Positions 8,722-17,188 are shown, numbered from the stretch's first letter. The stretch: 64,000 bases of DNA from Candidatus Chlorohelix allophototropha (GCF_030389965.1 NZ_CP128400.1:682001-746000), one strand, 5' to 3'. Numbers and translations are program-made. The notes: generated by a model from the letters alone, not told the origin.

Positions 8722-11037
8722 ATGAGTGATCGAGTCAAATGGCTAAAAATTTATGGAATAATTGGGTTGGTAGCTCTAACGTTAAATTTGTTGCTGGCAG
8801 CATGCGGCGATGCTACCGCTACCCCTTCGGGTGTAAGCCAGACCGGAGGCGGGATTCCGTTTTTACAAAACAAAACAGCCACTCCTACCACGGCGGTGGT
8901 GGCTACGACACAGGCTATCACGGCGGCTACCTCGCTTGCTACTACGGTGGGTCAGGTTACTACCGTTGCCACTACCACAACCGCAGCGGCTACTCCGGTT
9001 GCAATCCAGCGCTATAACCCGAATTTTGCTACCTACAAAGAACAGCCCTCGACTATTAAACCGAACTTTCCTGCCTACACGGTAAATTCCGGGCTGTCGA
9101 ATGTATCTAACCTTGCGGACTTTAAATTGAGCGATGCTCAGAAGAAATTACTCGAACAGAATTATTTTGCAGTGGAACCGGCTCAATTTAAGCAATTTTT
9201 TCAGGCTTATGAGAGTTTCCGGTATGACCAGATTCCAACTTACATTTCTACCGACAGCGTAACCCATGTTTACCACCTGCTATTTGATAAGCTATTACGC
9301 GATACCGAACGAAACTTTCTAACCAAAGACTTGGTTGGACTTACCACCGCGCTATATGATGCTTCGCTGGCGCAATATAACGACCTCAAGGGAACGGCGT
9401 TAGATGGCGCTGTCACCCGGAATGTAGCTTTTACGGCGGTAGCGCGCAAACTGGCAGACCCTAAAGCCGATTTGAATTCGCTTCCTGCCACCGCCGCTAA
9501 GTTAGTGGATGCTGAAATGAAGCTGATCAGTGGCACGAGCGGCTTTGCTCTCAGCCCTATCATGGGTAGTGACTATCAGGAAGATTACAGCCAGTATATC
9601 CCTCGTGGACATTACACTATATCGGATGATTTGAAGAATTATTTTAGGGGGATGATGTGGATCGGGCGCATGAATTTCAGGCTCAAGAATGACAGCGAAA
9701 CTCAATCCGCTTTGTTGCTATCACAAGCAATTTTAAATGGTAAGTTTGGCAATCAGAAAGCCAAAGACCTTTGGCTACTGCTATATGAGCCAACCGCTTT
9801 CTTTGTGGGTTCTTCGGATGATTTGACCTACCTAGATTATGCGAATCTGGCAAATGCAATCTGGGGTGAGAACGGTTTGAAAGACCTTAAAACTCTAGCC
9901 GATGCTACAAAGTTCGCTCAATTCAAAAAATCGGCGGATACGCTGCCGCCTCCCAAGATTAATTCGATGTACACTCTGATAACCGAAAGTCAGGAAACCC
10001 AGATTAAGGGTATGCGGTTGATGGGGCAACGCTTTACGCTGGATGCCTATATTTTCCAGAACCTCATCTGGCGCAGGGTAGGCACTTTGGAAAAACCGCG
10101 TGACCTACCTACGGGTTTGGATGTGTTTGCCGCTTTTGGCAGTGATCAGGCGCAGAAACTTTTGCAGCAAAAAGGCGAAACCAATTATGCCAATTTCTCT
10201 ACCCAATTGGATAAGGTAAAAACGCAAGTTGCTGCTATCAGCAACGACACTTGGACTCAGAACCTTTATTGGGGTTGGTTGTATAATCTCAAGCCGTTGG
10301 CAGAAAAGCGCAGCGATGGTTATCCGAAATATATGCAAAACGAACTGTGGCAGCGCAAACAACTTGTAACCGGGTTGGCAAGCTGGACGGAATTAAAGCA
10401 CGATACTATCCTTTATGCCAAGCAAGTTTATGCGGAACGCGGCGGTGGCCCAGAAGATTTACCAACTGGATTTGTAGAGCCAGAACCAACCTTCTACGCA
10501 CGTATAGCGGCGTTGGCGCAACTGACCCGCACCGGACTCGAACAGCGCAACCTGATTGATAAGTCCAATTCGGATGTTTTGCAAAGGTTGGAAAAAACTG
10601 CTCTAACTCTCAAAACGATTGCTGAGAAAGAGTTAACCAACCAGAAGCTTACCGATGAAGAAAAGACCTTTATCGCGTATTGGGGCGCTACCATTGAGAG
10701 TTACACCCTTGAAGCAGCCGATGCGGATTCTTCCGGTCGCAAGTATATCGACAAGCAAGATGCGGCGTTGGTAGCCGATGTAGCTACTGGTATAGATAAG
10801 GTATTGACCGAAGCAACCGGACGTGTAAATCTCATTTATGTGGCTGTGCCGATAAACGGTAAAGTCATATTGACCAAAGGGGCGGTTTATAGCCAGTATG
10901 AGTTCACGGTAAAACCTAACGAACGTTTAACCGATGAAGCATGGCAGCAACGCCTCAATGATGGCAAAGCTCCAGCTTTGGAGGATTGGAAGAAGAGCTA
11001 CACTGCGCCCGGTGTAGCGGTGCAACCTGCACCCTAA
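8722..11037 (+). CDS. DUF3160-type secreted lipoprotein
   Basis: The 771-aa protein has a signal peptide ending in the lipobox LLAAC, with lipidated Cys28. A low-complexity Thr/Ala linker to about residue 95 probably spans the wall or capsule. The large remainder is typical of DUF3160 proteins, including an early segment DSVTHVYHLLFDKLLRD and a late VPINGKVILTKGAVYSQYEF. The function of DUF3160 is unknown. It follows the CapA-like gene by 15 bp with an AAAGGA ribosome site, so the two are likely co-transcribed and act together on the cell surface. Confidence 0.85.
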   Translation: MSDRVKWLKIYGIIGLVALTLNLLLAACGDATATPSGVSQTGGGIPFLQNKTATPTTAVVATTQAITAATSLATTVGQVTTVATTTTAAATPVAIQRYNPNFATYKEQPSTIKPNFPAYTVNSGLSNVSNLADFKLSDAQKKLLEQNYFAVEPAQFKQFFQAYESFRYDQIPTYISTDSVTHVYHLLFDKLLRDTERNFLTKDLVGLTTALYDASLAQYNDLKGTALDGAVTRNVAFTAVARKLADPKADLNSLPATAAKLVDAEMKLISGTSGFALSPIMGSDYQEDYSQYIPRGHYTISDDLKNYFRGMMWIGRMNFRLKNDSETQSALLLSQAILNGKFGNQKAKDLWLLLYEPTAFFVGSSDDLTYLDYANLANAIWGENGLKDLKTLADATKFAQFKKSADTLPPPKINSMYTLITESQETQIKGMRLMGQRFTLDAYIFQNLIWRRVGTLEKPRDLPTGLDVFAAFGSDQAQKLLQQKGETNYANFSTQLDKVKTQVAAISNDTWTQNLYWGWLYNLKPLAEKRSDGYPKYMQNELWQRKQLVTGLASWTELKHDTILYAKQVYAERGGGPEDLPTGFVEPEPTFYARIAALAQLTRTGLEQRNLIDKSNSDVLQRLEKTALTLKTIAEKELTNQKLTDEEKTFIAYWGATIESYTLEAADADSSGRKYIDKQDAALVADVATGIDKVLTEATGRVNLIYVAVPINGKVILTKGAVYSQYEFTVKPNERLTDEAWQQRLNDGKAPALEDWKKSYTAPGVAVQPAP

Positions 11038-11062
11038 TACTAATAGCTGTTAACTATTTTAG

Positions 11063-11121
11063 CTCCGGCATTTTGAAAGCTTCAAAATAGGCTTGACAAA
11101 GTGCCGGAGTTATCGTATACT
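11063..11121 (+). promoter_or_regulatory. Near-consensus promoter overlapped by nested inverted repeats
   Basis: TTGACA (11093-11098) and TATACT (11116-11121) have a 17-bp spacer. An outer repeat CTCCGGCA / TGCCGGAG (11063-11070, 11102-11109) brackets an inner hairpin ATTTTGAA-AGC-TTCAAAAT (11070-11088). The right outer arm lies inside the promoter spacer, so a bound dimer or cruciform could control it. The left part could also act as a weak terminator for the upstream gene. Confidence 0.6.
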
Positions 11122-11210
11122 ACATTCGGCTAATCAAACAAGATTGGTCAGCTAAAAATGTGTGCCTGTTTGTATTTTCCAACACCTCTTTAGGCAGGAA
11201 GGAAACTACT

Positions 11211-11339
11211 TTGACCCATTTCGGTAGTACAAAAAAATATCTCGAATCGCGTTTTCCAATGCGGTTGTGGGGTTATATCGAAAATCCGGGCAAATCGGTT
11301 GACTTTACCTGTTTCAGTTCAGCCTCTTACGTCCGGTAA
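11211..11339 (+). CDS. Putative 42-aa small protein with TTG start
   Basis: A TTG codon at 11211 is preceded by a strong ribosome site (AGGAAGGAAA), 90 bp after the near-consensus promoter. It opens a 42-codon frame beginning MTHFGSTKKYLESRF and ending FSSASYVR. It is basic and aromatic-rich, with no membrane segment. I do not recognise it. It could be a genuine small protein or a leader peptide. The 308 bp after it (11340-11647) hold no recognisable feature before the next small gene. Confidence 0.45.
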   Translation: MTHFGSTKKYLESRFPMRLWGYIENPGKSVDFTCFSSASYVR

Positions 11340-11647
11340 ATAACCCAGAACCTTTAATTTTAGCGCGAACTTACAATCCAATAATTTGGCTATTTGTGCT
11401 TTATTTTAAGCGTTTGTTTAATGTGCTTTGCGTCTGATACCACTTGTATTGGGATTTTGCAGGCAATTTTAAGCAAATCTGGCACAAAAATCTCAAGTTG
11501 AAGATATATAAACGGGGAAGTTAGCACAATTTCCTGAAGTAGCCTTAACTGGGAATTTTCACCACTAGCCAATTTAATTTTCTTACTTTCCGGGCTAATC
11601 TTTTTACCGGTTTATTAGGCTCGCCTTAGCAGAAAGGATGCAAAAAA

Positions 11648-11833
11648 ATGCAGGATCGCAAAATGGAGAGAAATGAATTCCGCCTTCCTTTAGGGTGGAA
11701 AGTCGCCTTCTTCCTCGCGTTCGTTCTGGCGATCTTTATACTCGATCCTGGCATTGCGGCAACTGTAAGCCACTACGTCTTAGAGCTTCTGCATAGGGCA
11801 ATCGAGTGCAAAAATGGCTGCCCCGGAAATTAA
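11648..11833 (+). CDS. Small single-pass membrane protein, unknown function
   Basis: The protein is 61 aa. A charged N-terminus (MQDRKMERNEFR) is followed by one hydrophobic helix at about residues 18-36 and a short tail with two Cys (ECKNGC). AGAAAGGA lies about 10 bp before the ATG, and a rho-independent terminator lies 35 bp after the stop, so this is a credible independent gene. It has no recognised family. Confidence 0.6.
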   Translation: MQDRKMERNEFRLPLGWKVAFFLAFVLAIFILDPGIAATVSHYVLELLHRAIECKNGCPGN

Positions 11834-11868
11834 TCCGGGTGTAGCGCTAATCGAGCGCACTAGTTTAG

Positions 11869-11898
11869 CCTCTCTCCGTTATTACGGGGAGAGGTTTT
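11869..11898 (+). terminator. Rho-independent terminator
   Basis: A 10-bp stem (CCTCTCTCCG / CGGGGAGAGG, one G-T pair), a 6-nt loop TTATTA and four T end the transcript of the small membrane protein. Confidence 0.8.
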
Positions 11899-12016
11899 CA
11901 ATTCCAGTGAACTTTACATAAGTGATAACAAGCATTTATTGATCTTCTATGGTTATAGACAAAACAGGTATAATTGGAATTATTGACAGTGACTATAGCT
12001 TGCGGAGTGCAAATCA

Positions 12017-12883
12017 ATGGGAAATAATAATCAGATCGATTATGCTTTCAAGGTTAAGGCGGGCGAGAAAATCAAGTTACATGAATACGACCCGAATTTT
12101 ACCTCCGGTTTGAAAAAGGAAGATGCCGCTGCCCATTTCGCCAAATATAGCGCAGAACTGGAAGAGCTTCAGGAATTATTGATTGCCAGCGGTTCGCATA
12201 GTGTGTTGGTAGTTTTACAAGGCATGGATACCAGTGGTAAGGATGGCACTATACGCCATGTTATGAGTACCTTGAATCCGCAAGGCTGCCGCGTGACCAG
12301 TTTTAAAGTGCCTACCGCTAATGAGCAGGCACATGATTTTCTGTGGCGAATTCATCTGGAAACTCCACAAAAAGGCGTAATTGGGATTTTCAATCGCAGC
12401 CATTACGAAGATGTGTTGGTAGTGCCGGTGCATGGGCTTAAGCCTGAAGAAGATGTTGAAAGATATTACGACCACATCAACAATTTCGAGCGATTACTTG
12501 CCGATTCTGGTACGATAATTCTTAAATTCTTCCTGCATATTTCAAAGAAAGAACAACTGGCGCGTCTTAAAGAACGTGAATTGAATCCTTCAAAAAGATG
12601 GAAAATGTCGGTAGCGGATTACAAAGAGCGCGAGTTATGGGACACGTACCAACGCTATTATGGAGAAGCCTTGAGCCGTTGTAGTACCAGTCATGCCCCT
12701 TGGTGGATTGTACCTGCTGATGCCAAGTGGTATCGGAACTTAGCAGTTGCCGAAACATTGGTGGAACATTTGAGACCGTATCGCGACAAATGGAAGAAAG
12801 CTCTGGACGAACGTGGGCAGGCTGCTATAAAGGAATTGCAAGCGGCACGCGCGAGAGGCGAGATTAATAATAACCATTCTTGA
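12017..12883 (+). CDS. ppk2: Polyphosphate kinase 2 family protein
   Basis: The protein is 288 aa, the normal size for single-domain PPK2. Walker A GMDTSGKDG is at about 69-77 and the Walker B/lid-type segment FNRSHYEDVL at 125-134. PPK2 enzymes transfer phosphate between polyphosphate and nucleotides, mostly making ADP/ATP or GTP from polyphosphate. The subclass (NDP- or NMP-phosphorylating) cannot be settled by eye. It is a cytoplasmic protein and stands alone, 93 bp before the disulfide oxidoreductase gene. Confidence 0.93.
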   Translation: MGNNNQIDYAFKVKAGEKIKLHEYDPNFTSGLKKEDAAAHFAKYSAELEELQELLIASGSHSVLVVLQGMDTSGKDGTIRHVMSTLNPQGCRVTSFKVPTANEQAHDFLWRIHLETPQKGVIGIFNRSHYEDVLVVPVHGLKPEEDVERYYDHINNFERLLADSGTIILKFFLHISKKEQLARLKERELNPSKRWKMSVADYKERELWDTYQRYYGEALSRCSTSHAPWWIVPADAKWYRNLAVAETLVEHLRPYRDKWKKALDERGQAAIKELQAARARGEINNNHS

Positions 12884-12975
12884 AATTTAAGGATTTGCTT
12901 GCGATATAGCCTTTCCTGCCTTATTATTAGTCGGATAATATAAACCTTACATATACAAGAAAGGTCTCATATAAG

Positions 12976-13692
12976 ATGAAGCTTATATCAGAAGAGAATC
13001 GGGCTTTTCTTACAAAACGCTTTTCCGAAGAGCTAATAGACCCGGTGAATATAGAGCTTTACACGCTTGGGAAGTACCATACCTCGGATGAGGAAGTTAC
13101 CAATGATGGCGAAGAATTCGAGGTAGTAGAAGAGGAAGCCTGTCGGCTAACTCGCCAATTATTAGCCGAGCTTTCTGATGTGTCCGAAGGAAAAATACAA
13201 TTAGTAATGCATGATATGGAAACTCCTGAAGGTGTCGCAACCGCTAATCTGGAAGGAATTAATCCGGGTATGTTACCTGCGCTGGCTTATAAAGCCACCA
13301 GCCTCAAGGGTAAGTCGCATTATTATGGGCTGCCAAGCGGCTACGAGTTTGGCACAATGATTGATAATCTAATATCGCTATCCAGTGGAAAAGCCGAGTT
13401 GAGCCAGAAGGCACAGGAACAGCTACAGCACATGAATAAATCTGTTTCTTTGCTGGTTTTCGTAACCCCTACCTGACCGCATTGCCCCCCCGTCGCCAGT
13501 ATGGCGCATCAGATGGCAATGTTGAATCCCCATTTTAAGGCGGAAGTGGTCGAAGCTAACGAATTTATGGAATTTTCGCAGCAATACTATGTTTTTGGCG
13601 TACCAAAAACCGTAGTAAACAATCTGCTTCAATTTGAGGGGTCTGTACCCGAATCGGCTTTTATGAATTATATAGTGCAAGCCACTAGCTGA
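12976..13692 (+). CDS. Probable selenoprotein: two-domain protein disulfide oxidoreductase (U-x-x-C)
   Basis: The frame from 12976 meets TGA at 13474-13476 and then continues without another stop or frameshift to TGA at 13690-13692, giving 238 residues. The flanking protein reads VFVTPT-U-PHCPP, placing the TGA exactly at the first redox Cys of a glutaredoxin-like CxxC site (residue 167; Cys170 kept). Beyond it come the cis-Pro loop VFGVPKTVVN and a complete C-terminal thioredoxin fold. The N-terminal half resembles the first domain of archaeal-type PDO/GlrX proteins, including LPSGYEFGTMI, but lacks its own CxxC. A hairpin just after the TGA resembles a bacterial SECIS. It would reduce or exchange disulfides in the cytoplasm. 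The alternative is a nonsense mutation. AAGAAAGG supports the start. Confidence 0.75.
13479..13522 (+). promoter_or_regulatory. Candidate bacterial SECIS element
   Basis: The outer stem CATTGCC (13480-13486) pairs with GGCAATG (13515-13521), and a flanking G-U pair extends it. An apical stem CGCC/GGCG carries the loop AGUAU at 13498-13502. A U (13493) is bulged if G13492 pairs with C13507. The loop begins 21 nt after the TGA. A G in the loop, a bulged U in the apical stem and this distance match what is known for bacterial selenocysteine insertion elements. Confidence 0.6.
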
Positions 13693-13769
13693 TTTGAAAA
13701 AGGCTGCCAGAATACTGTAAAGTAAGGGCGTAGAAAATGTCTGCGCCTTTTAATATTGCCGGAGAATAT

Positions 13770-14750
13770 ATGTTGAAAACACGATTTACAGAGCTTTTTG
13801 GAGTTGAGAGACCTATAGTACAGGGTGGGTTGCAGCATCTTGCGCTTGCCAAACTTGCCGCCGCCGTTTCTAACGCGGGGGGATTGGGACAAATAACCGC
13901 GGCGGCTTTTCCCGACCCGATTTCTTTCAGGGAGGAAGTACGCCTATGTAAGAGCCTTACCGATAAGCCTTTTGCTATAAACTTTGCGCTTGGACATCGC
14001 CCGATGTTTGATCTTCTTGATGTGGCATTGGAAGAAGGGGTGCGTTGTATCAGTATCACCGCCGGAAATCCCGATACAATGATTCAGCATGTGCGTAATG
14101 CCGGGCTTGCAGAGGAAGTAAAAATTCTAGTGCTGGTGGCAGGTATTCGTGCTGCGCAGAAAGCCGAAAGCCTTGGGGCACATTGTGTAATTGCGGTAGG
14201 TTACGAGGGCGGCGGGCATTTAGGACGCGATGATATAGGTACATTAGTGCTGGTTCCAAGAATATTGGATGCAGTGAAAATTCCGGTGCTGGCAAGCGGC
14301 GGTATCGGTGATGCGCGAGGTTTGGCGGCGGCGTTGGCGCTTGGCGCGTCTGGCATTGAGATGGGGACTCGTTTTGTTGCTACCCGCGAGTGTATTGCTC
14401 ATCAGAACTACAAAGAAGCGCTTGTGGCTGCTCGCGAAACTGACACCGAAATTATTGAACGTTCTATCGGGCGACCGGGCAGGGCGTTAAGGGGTAAGGT
14501 ATCCCAAGATATTATAAAATTGGAAGCAACCAATCCTAGCCTTGAGCAGTTATTACCCTTTATTTCCGGGGAAGTCAATAAACAAGCGGCAGTATCCGGC
14601 GAAATGGATGCAGGCTTTGTGTGGGCGGGACAAATTGCCGGATTGATAAATGATATACCCACCGTACAAGAGTTATTGGAACGAATGGCTAATGGCGCTG
14701 AAGAAATTTTGAGCAATTTGGCTAAAAATGTAGTGCAACCCAAAGCGTAG
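13770..14750 (+). CDS. NPD-family flavoprotein (nitronate monooxygenase / FabK-like)
   Basis: The 326-aa FMN-dependent TIM-barrel protein has typical segments: ERPIVQGG at the N-terminus, SNAGGLGQI, VGYEGGGHLG, and the phosphate-binding IPVLASGGIGDARGLAAALALGASGIEMGT region. Relatives oxidise nitronates or act as enoyl-ACP reductase II; the reaction here is not certain. The start chosen is the ATG at 13770, because GGAG stands 6 bp upstream and conserved sequence begins at once; an earlier in-frame ATG at 13737 would add 11 unsupported residues. The Nudix gene follows by 6 bp, which suggests an operon. Confidence 0.88.
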   Translation: MLKTRFTELFGVERPIVQGGLQHLALAKLAAAVSNAGGLGQITAAAFPDPISFREEVRLCKSLTDKPFAINFALGHRPMFDLLDVALEEGVRCISITAGNPDTMIQHVRNAGLAEEVKILVLVAGIRAAQKAESLGAHCVIAVGYEGGGHLGRDDIGTLVLVPRILDAVKIPVLASGGIGDARGLAAALALGASGIEMGTRFVATRECIAHQNYKEALVAARETDTEIIERSIGRPGRALRGKVSQDIIKLEATNPSLEQLLPFISGEVNKQAAVSGEMDAGFVWAGQIAGLINDIPTVQELLERMANGAEEILSNLAKNVVQPKA

Positions 14751-14756
14751 GCTACC

Positions 14757-15260
14757 ATGAAATTTTGCCCGATGTGTGCTACTCCACTGAAAGCCCTGTT
14801 GAATTTCGGGACAATCCGTCCCACCTGTCCAATGTGCGGTTATATAGTATTTCAAGACCCAAAAGTAGTAGCGGTGGTGTTGGTAGAATATGAGGGTAAA
14901 GTTTTGCTGGGCAAGCGCAATATCAATCCCGGTTTAGGTAAATGGAGTTTTCTCAGCGGCTTTGTTGATCGCTGCGAAAAAGTAGAAGAAGCTGCCCTCC
15001 GTGAAGTAAAAGAAGAAACCAACCTTGATGTAACCCTAACAGCTTTATTGGGTGTTTACAGCGATACTAGCAACCCGAATATTTTGATAGTTTACCGGGC
15101 TGAGGTAAAGGGTAGTATTCTTGATATGACTCCTGAACCTGAGGAAGTAAGTGAACTGGCTTTCTTCAGTTTGGATGCTTTACCTGAGCTGGCTTTCCCC
15201 TTTGATGGCAAAATAATACACCATTTTGCCACAGGCGACCGCCAAATAGCGCTAGATTAA
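14757..15260 (+). CDS. Zinc-ribbon Nudix hydrolase
   Basis: The protein is 167 aa. An N-terminal zinc ribbon has Cys4, Cys7, Cys24 and Cys27. A Nudix domain follows with the box GFVDRCEKVEEAALREVKEE, matching the G-x5-E-x7-REUxEE pattern. Such proteins cleave nucleoside diphosphate derivatives such as ADP-ribose, NADH or dinucleotides using Mg2+. It lacks the extra N-terminal domain of NudC. It is 6 bp after the NPD gene and ends before a bidirectional terminator. Confidence 0.9.
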   Translation: MKFCPMCATPLKALLNFGTIRPTCPMCGYIVFQDPKVVAVVLVEYEGKVLLGKRNINPGLGKWSFLSGFVDRCEKVEEAALREVKEETNLDVTLTALLGVYSDTSNPNILIVYRAEVKGSILDMTPEPEEVSELAFFSLDALPELAFPFDGKIIHHFATGDRQIALD

Positions 15261-15276
15261 CCATAAATTGTGAATT

Positions 15277-15312
15277 AAAAAAGGAGGGTTCTAAACACCC
15301 TCCTCTTTTTTT
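15277..15312. terminator. Bidirectional terminator between convergent genes
   Basis: The stem GGAGGGT / ACCCTCC (15283-15289, 15297-15303) is flanked by an A-run on the left and a T-run on the right. It can end both the Nudix transcript and the convergent RRM transcript. Confidence 0.85.
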
Positions 15313-15317
15313 ATTTT

Positions 15318-15716
15318 CTAGTAACGATCGCGACCGCCACGGTCACCACCGCCGTAACCACCGCGGTCACCGCCACGGTCACCACCGCCGCCGTAACCGC
15401 CGCCGCCGCCGTAACCGCCGCGACCACCGCCGCCGCGATTACCACCGCCACCGCGAGGTGCGCCTTCTTCACGAGGGCGAGCTTCGTTTACTGCAATAGG
15501 ACGACCCATAAGCATATAACCATCGAACATCTGGATTGCTTTGGTGGCATCTTCTTTAGTGTTCATTTCTACAAAGCCAAAGCCGCGTGGACGTTGGGTA
15601 TCGCGATCAGTCACGATGCGAGTAGAGATAACTTCACCTGCCTGCTCAAACAGTTGTTGCAGAGAGTCCTCGGTCGCTTTAAAAGACAAGTTGCCGACAA
15701 ACAGTTTAACCGTCAT
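15318..15716 (-). CDS. RRM RNA-binding protein with Gly-rich tail
   Basis: The 132-aa protein has one RNA-recognition motif (residues 2-80), with RNP2 KLFVGNL and RNP1 RGFGFVEM. A Gly/Arg/Tyr tail of GGYGGGG and GGDRGG repeats follows. This is the architecture of cyanobacterial-type Rbp and glycine-rich cold-induced proteins that bind or chaperone mRNA. The start at 15716 was chosen because the RRM fold begins within four residues; the open frame extends to 15812 without conserved sequence. A strong promoter and a long leader lie upstream, which suggests control at the RNA level. Confidence 0.92.
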   Translation of the reverse strand: MTVKLFVGNLSFKATEDSLQQLFEQAGEVISTRIVTDRDTQRPRGFGFVEMNTKEDATKAIQMFDGYMLMGRPIAVNEARPREEGAPRGGGGNRGGGGRGGYGGGGGYGGGGDRGGDRGGYGGGDRGGRDRY

Positions 15717-16067
15717 ACTAAAACTAACCTTCACTTTCTTTCCCCAAAGGGAAGTGATAACAAAAAATATACCATATACAGCTACAAGCATATCAGGCTG
15801 TGTCATTTTCACAGCCTTACCTAGACTTTACTACCAAGTCCGGATAAGCTCATACTCAAAACGGGTTCGATCCGGCTTAAACCTGTTTGCGGGACGGTAA
15901 TACAGAAAGCCCCACTGTTTTCCGGGAGGTGGACACGAATCAGATTCGAGGTTCGAGTGCCAGGCTTGCTCTTGAATTTTTGAGGATGGAACTCTACTAA
16001 CCAACTATCCTTCGGTACGCGGTAAAATAATAATACGCGGTTTAACCACGTGGAGCGTACACGCCCC
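15717..16067 (-). ncRNA. Long structured leader or independent small RNA upstream of the RRM gene
   Basis: About 350 nt would be transcribed from the promoter at 16074-16101 before the RRM start. The minus strand holds an 8-bp hairpin near its 5' end (GTGGGGCG / CGCTCCAC, loop TGTA), a CCGGAT...ATCCGG stem, and a perfect GGCTGTG / CACAGCC stem-loop at 15796-15816. A GTG-started 82-codon frame (16069 to 15821) also spans it but would be nearly leaderless and has no known relative. A 6S-like RNA cannot be confirmed by eye. Confidence 0.4.
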
Positions 16068-16073
16068 ACCTAC

Positions 16074-16101
16074 ATTATAGCAAAGGAATACGGTCTGTCA
16101 A
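16074..16101 (-). promoter_or_regulatory. Consensus promoter, minus strand
   Basis: Reading the minus strand, TTGACA (16101-16096) and TATAAT (16079-16074) are both perfect consensus boxes with a 16-bp spacer. This is among the strongest promoter matches in the window, and it points at the structured leader and RRM gene. Confidence 0.75.
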
Positions 16102-16290
16102 ATACTTTGGATTGAATTTTTTAAAATTCAGTTGCCCATATTATTTAACTTTTTTAATCTAATAGATGATTAAACTTTCAATCTTTACGAGAGTTTGAGT
16201 GTTACCGTTTTTATAAGTATTTTAACTCTGGCTACAAACATTTTCTGCCTACTATGCTATACTGAGCTAAAATAATGTCTAGAAAATAGG

Positions 16291-17148
16291 TTGATAGAAT
16301 TGCGTTTCGTCGTATTGCCGGATTTGCATTTTTCTGAATACTCGCTGGGTTCGCTAAGACAGTTGCGAGATGAGTTTTATTTACGTCTTTTTCGCACAGT
16401 CAAAAAGTTCGAACCGGAACTGGTTTTCCTTGCCGGAGACGCTTCAAATAATAGTCACCCGGATGAGTTTGATGGTCTGCGAACATGTGCCCGCCGTGCC
16501 GGTATTGAGCAGCTATATCTAGCCAATGGCAATCATGACCTCTGGAAAATGAGCCGTCGCGAAGTAGCTTATTATACTTCTAATCCATCCCCCAGTTATT
16601 ATGAGATAGAGGCAAATACAGAAGGAAGTAAAGTCAGTAAGTTTTTGGTGCTGGACACCTCCACTCCCAGACATCGCACCGATACAAGGGGCATAGTTGA
16701 CCCAGAGCAGCTAAACTGGTTATCGCAGCAACTTGATAACACCTCAAGTGGTCCTGTTTTTATTATTGCCCATCACCCTTTAAACGAATTATTACAGCGC
16801 ACACGCATTCCTGATTTCCACATTACCAACAGTAGTGAAGTATTGGAAATACTCGAAGGTTGGAATAAAGGTCCCGGCTTTTATTTCTGTGGTCATACCC
16901 ACACTCATAAGTTAGTGCGCCAGAATAATTGGTTTTTACTTCAGTTAAACGCACCCCTTAACAGCCTGAACTTTCCAGTGATAGAGGTTAATAACAATGA
17001 GGTTCAGATCAGTTTCGCCCGCATAGAAGGTGGTGACGAGACGGCACGTATGAGCAGATTACTTGCTCTGGTGCAATATCATATCACCGGATTTTCTCCT
17101 CGTCGCGACATCCCGGAATATCATAAAAAAATAATGATTGAGTGGTAA
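16291..17148 (+). CDS. Calcineurin-like metallophosphoesterase
   Basis: The 285-aa protein has the five metal-binding blocks in order: LPDLHFS, LAGDAS, NGNHDLW, IIAHHP and FCGHTHTH. The substrate is unknown; relatives cleave cyclic nucleotides, UDP-sugars or phosphodiesters. The C-terminal 70 residues are less conserved. The start is TTG at 16291, since no ATG or GTG precedes DLH closely enough. It is convergent with the crtI gene, and the stop codon overlaps the crtI terminator hairpin. Confidence 0.88.
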   Translation: MIELRFVVLPDLHFSEYSLGSLRQLRDEFYLRLFRTVKKFEPELVFLAGDASNNSHPDEFDGLRTCARRAGIEQLYLANGNHDLWKMSRREVAYYTSNPSPSYYEIEANTEGSKVSKFLVLDTSTPRHRTDTRGIVDPEQLNWLSQQLDNTSSGPVFIIAHHPLNELLQRTRIPDFHITNSSEVLEILEGWNKGPGFYFCGHTHTHKLVRQNNWFLLQLNAPLNSLNFPVIEVNNNEVQISFARIEGGDETARMSRLLALVQYHITGFSPRRDIPEYHKKIMIEW

Positions 17149-17174
17149 AAAAAGCGGTGGAATAACTCCACCGC
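17147..17174 (-). terminator. Terminator of the carotenoid desaturase gene
   Basis: On the minus strand GCGGTGGA-GTTAT-TCCACCGC is followed by seven T. On the plus strand there is no T-run, so it serves the minus-strand gene ending at 17189. Confidence 0.85.
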
Positions 17175-17188
17175 CCCGCTGCTTATTA

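Noticed and set aside
13501-13692. Separate 63-aa gene starting at the ATG at 13501
   Set aside because: It is in the same frame as the upstream oxidoreductase and encodes the rest of its thioredoxin fold. It has no ribosome site of its own, so the Sec read-through model fits better.
15821-16069. 82-codon GTG-start frame inside the RRM leader
   Set aside because: It would start at about the predicted transcript start with no ribosome site, and the residues match nothing I know. Kept only as a note on the leader.
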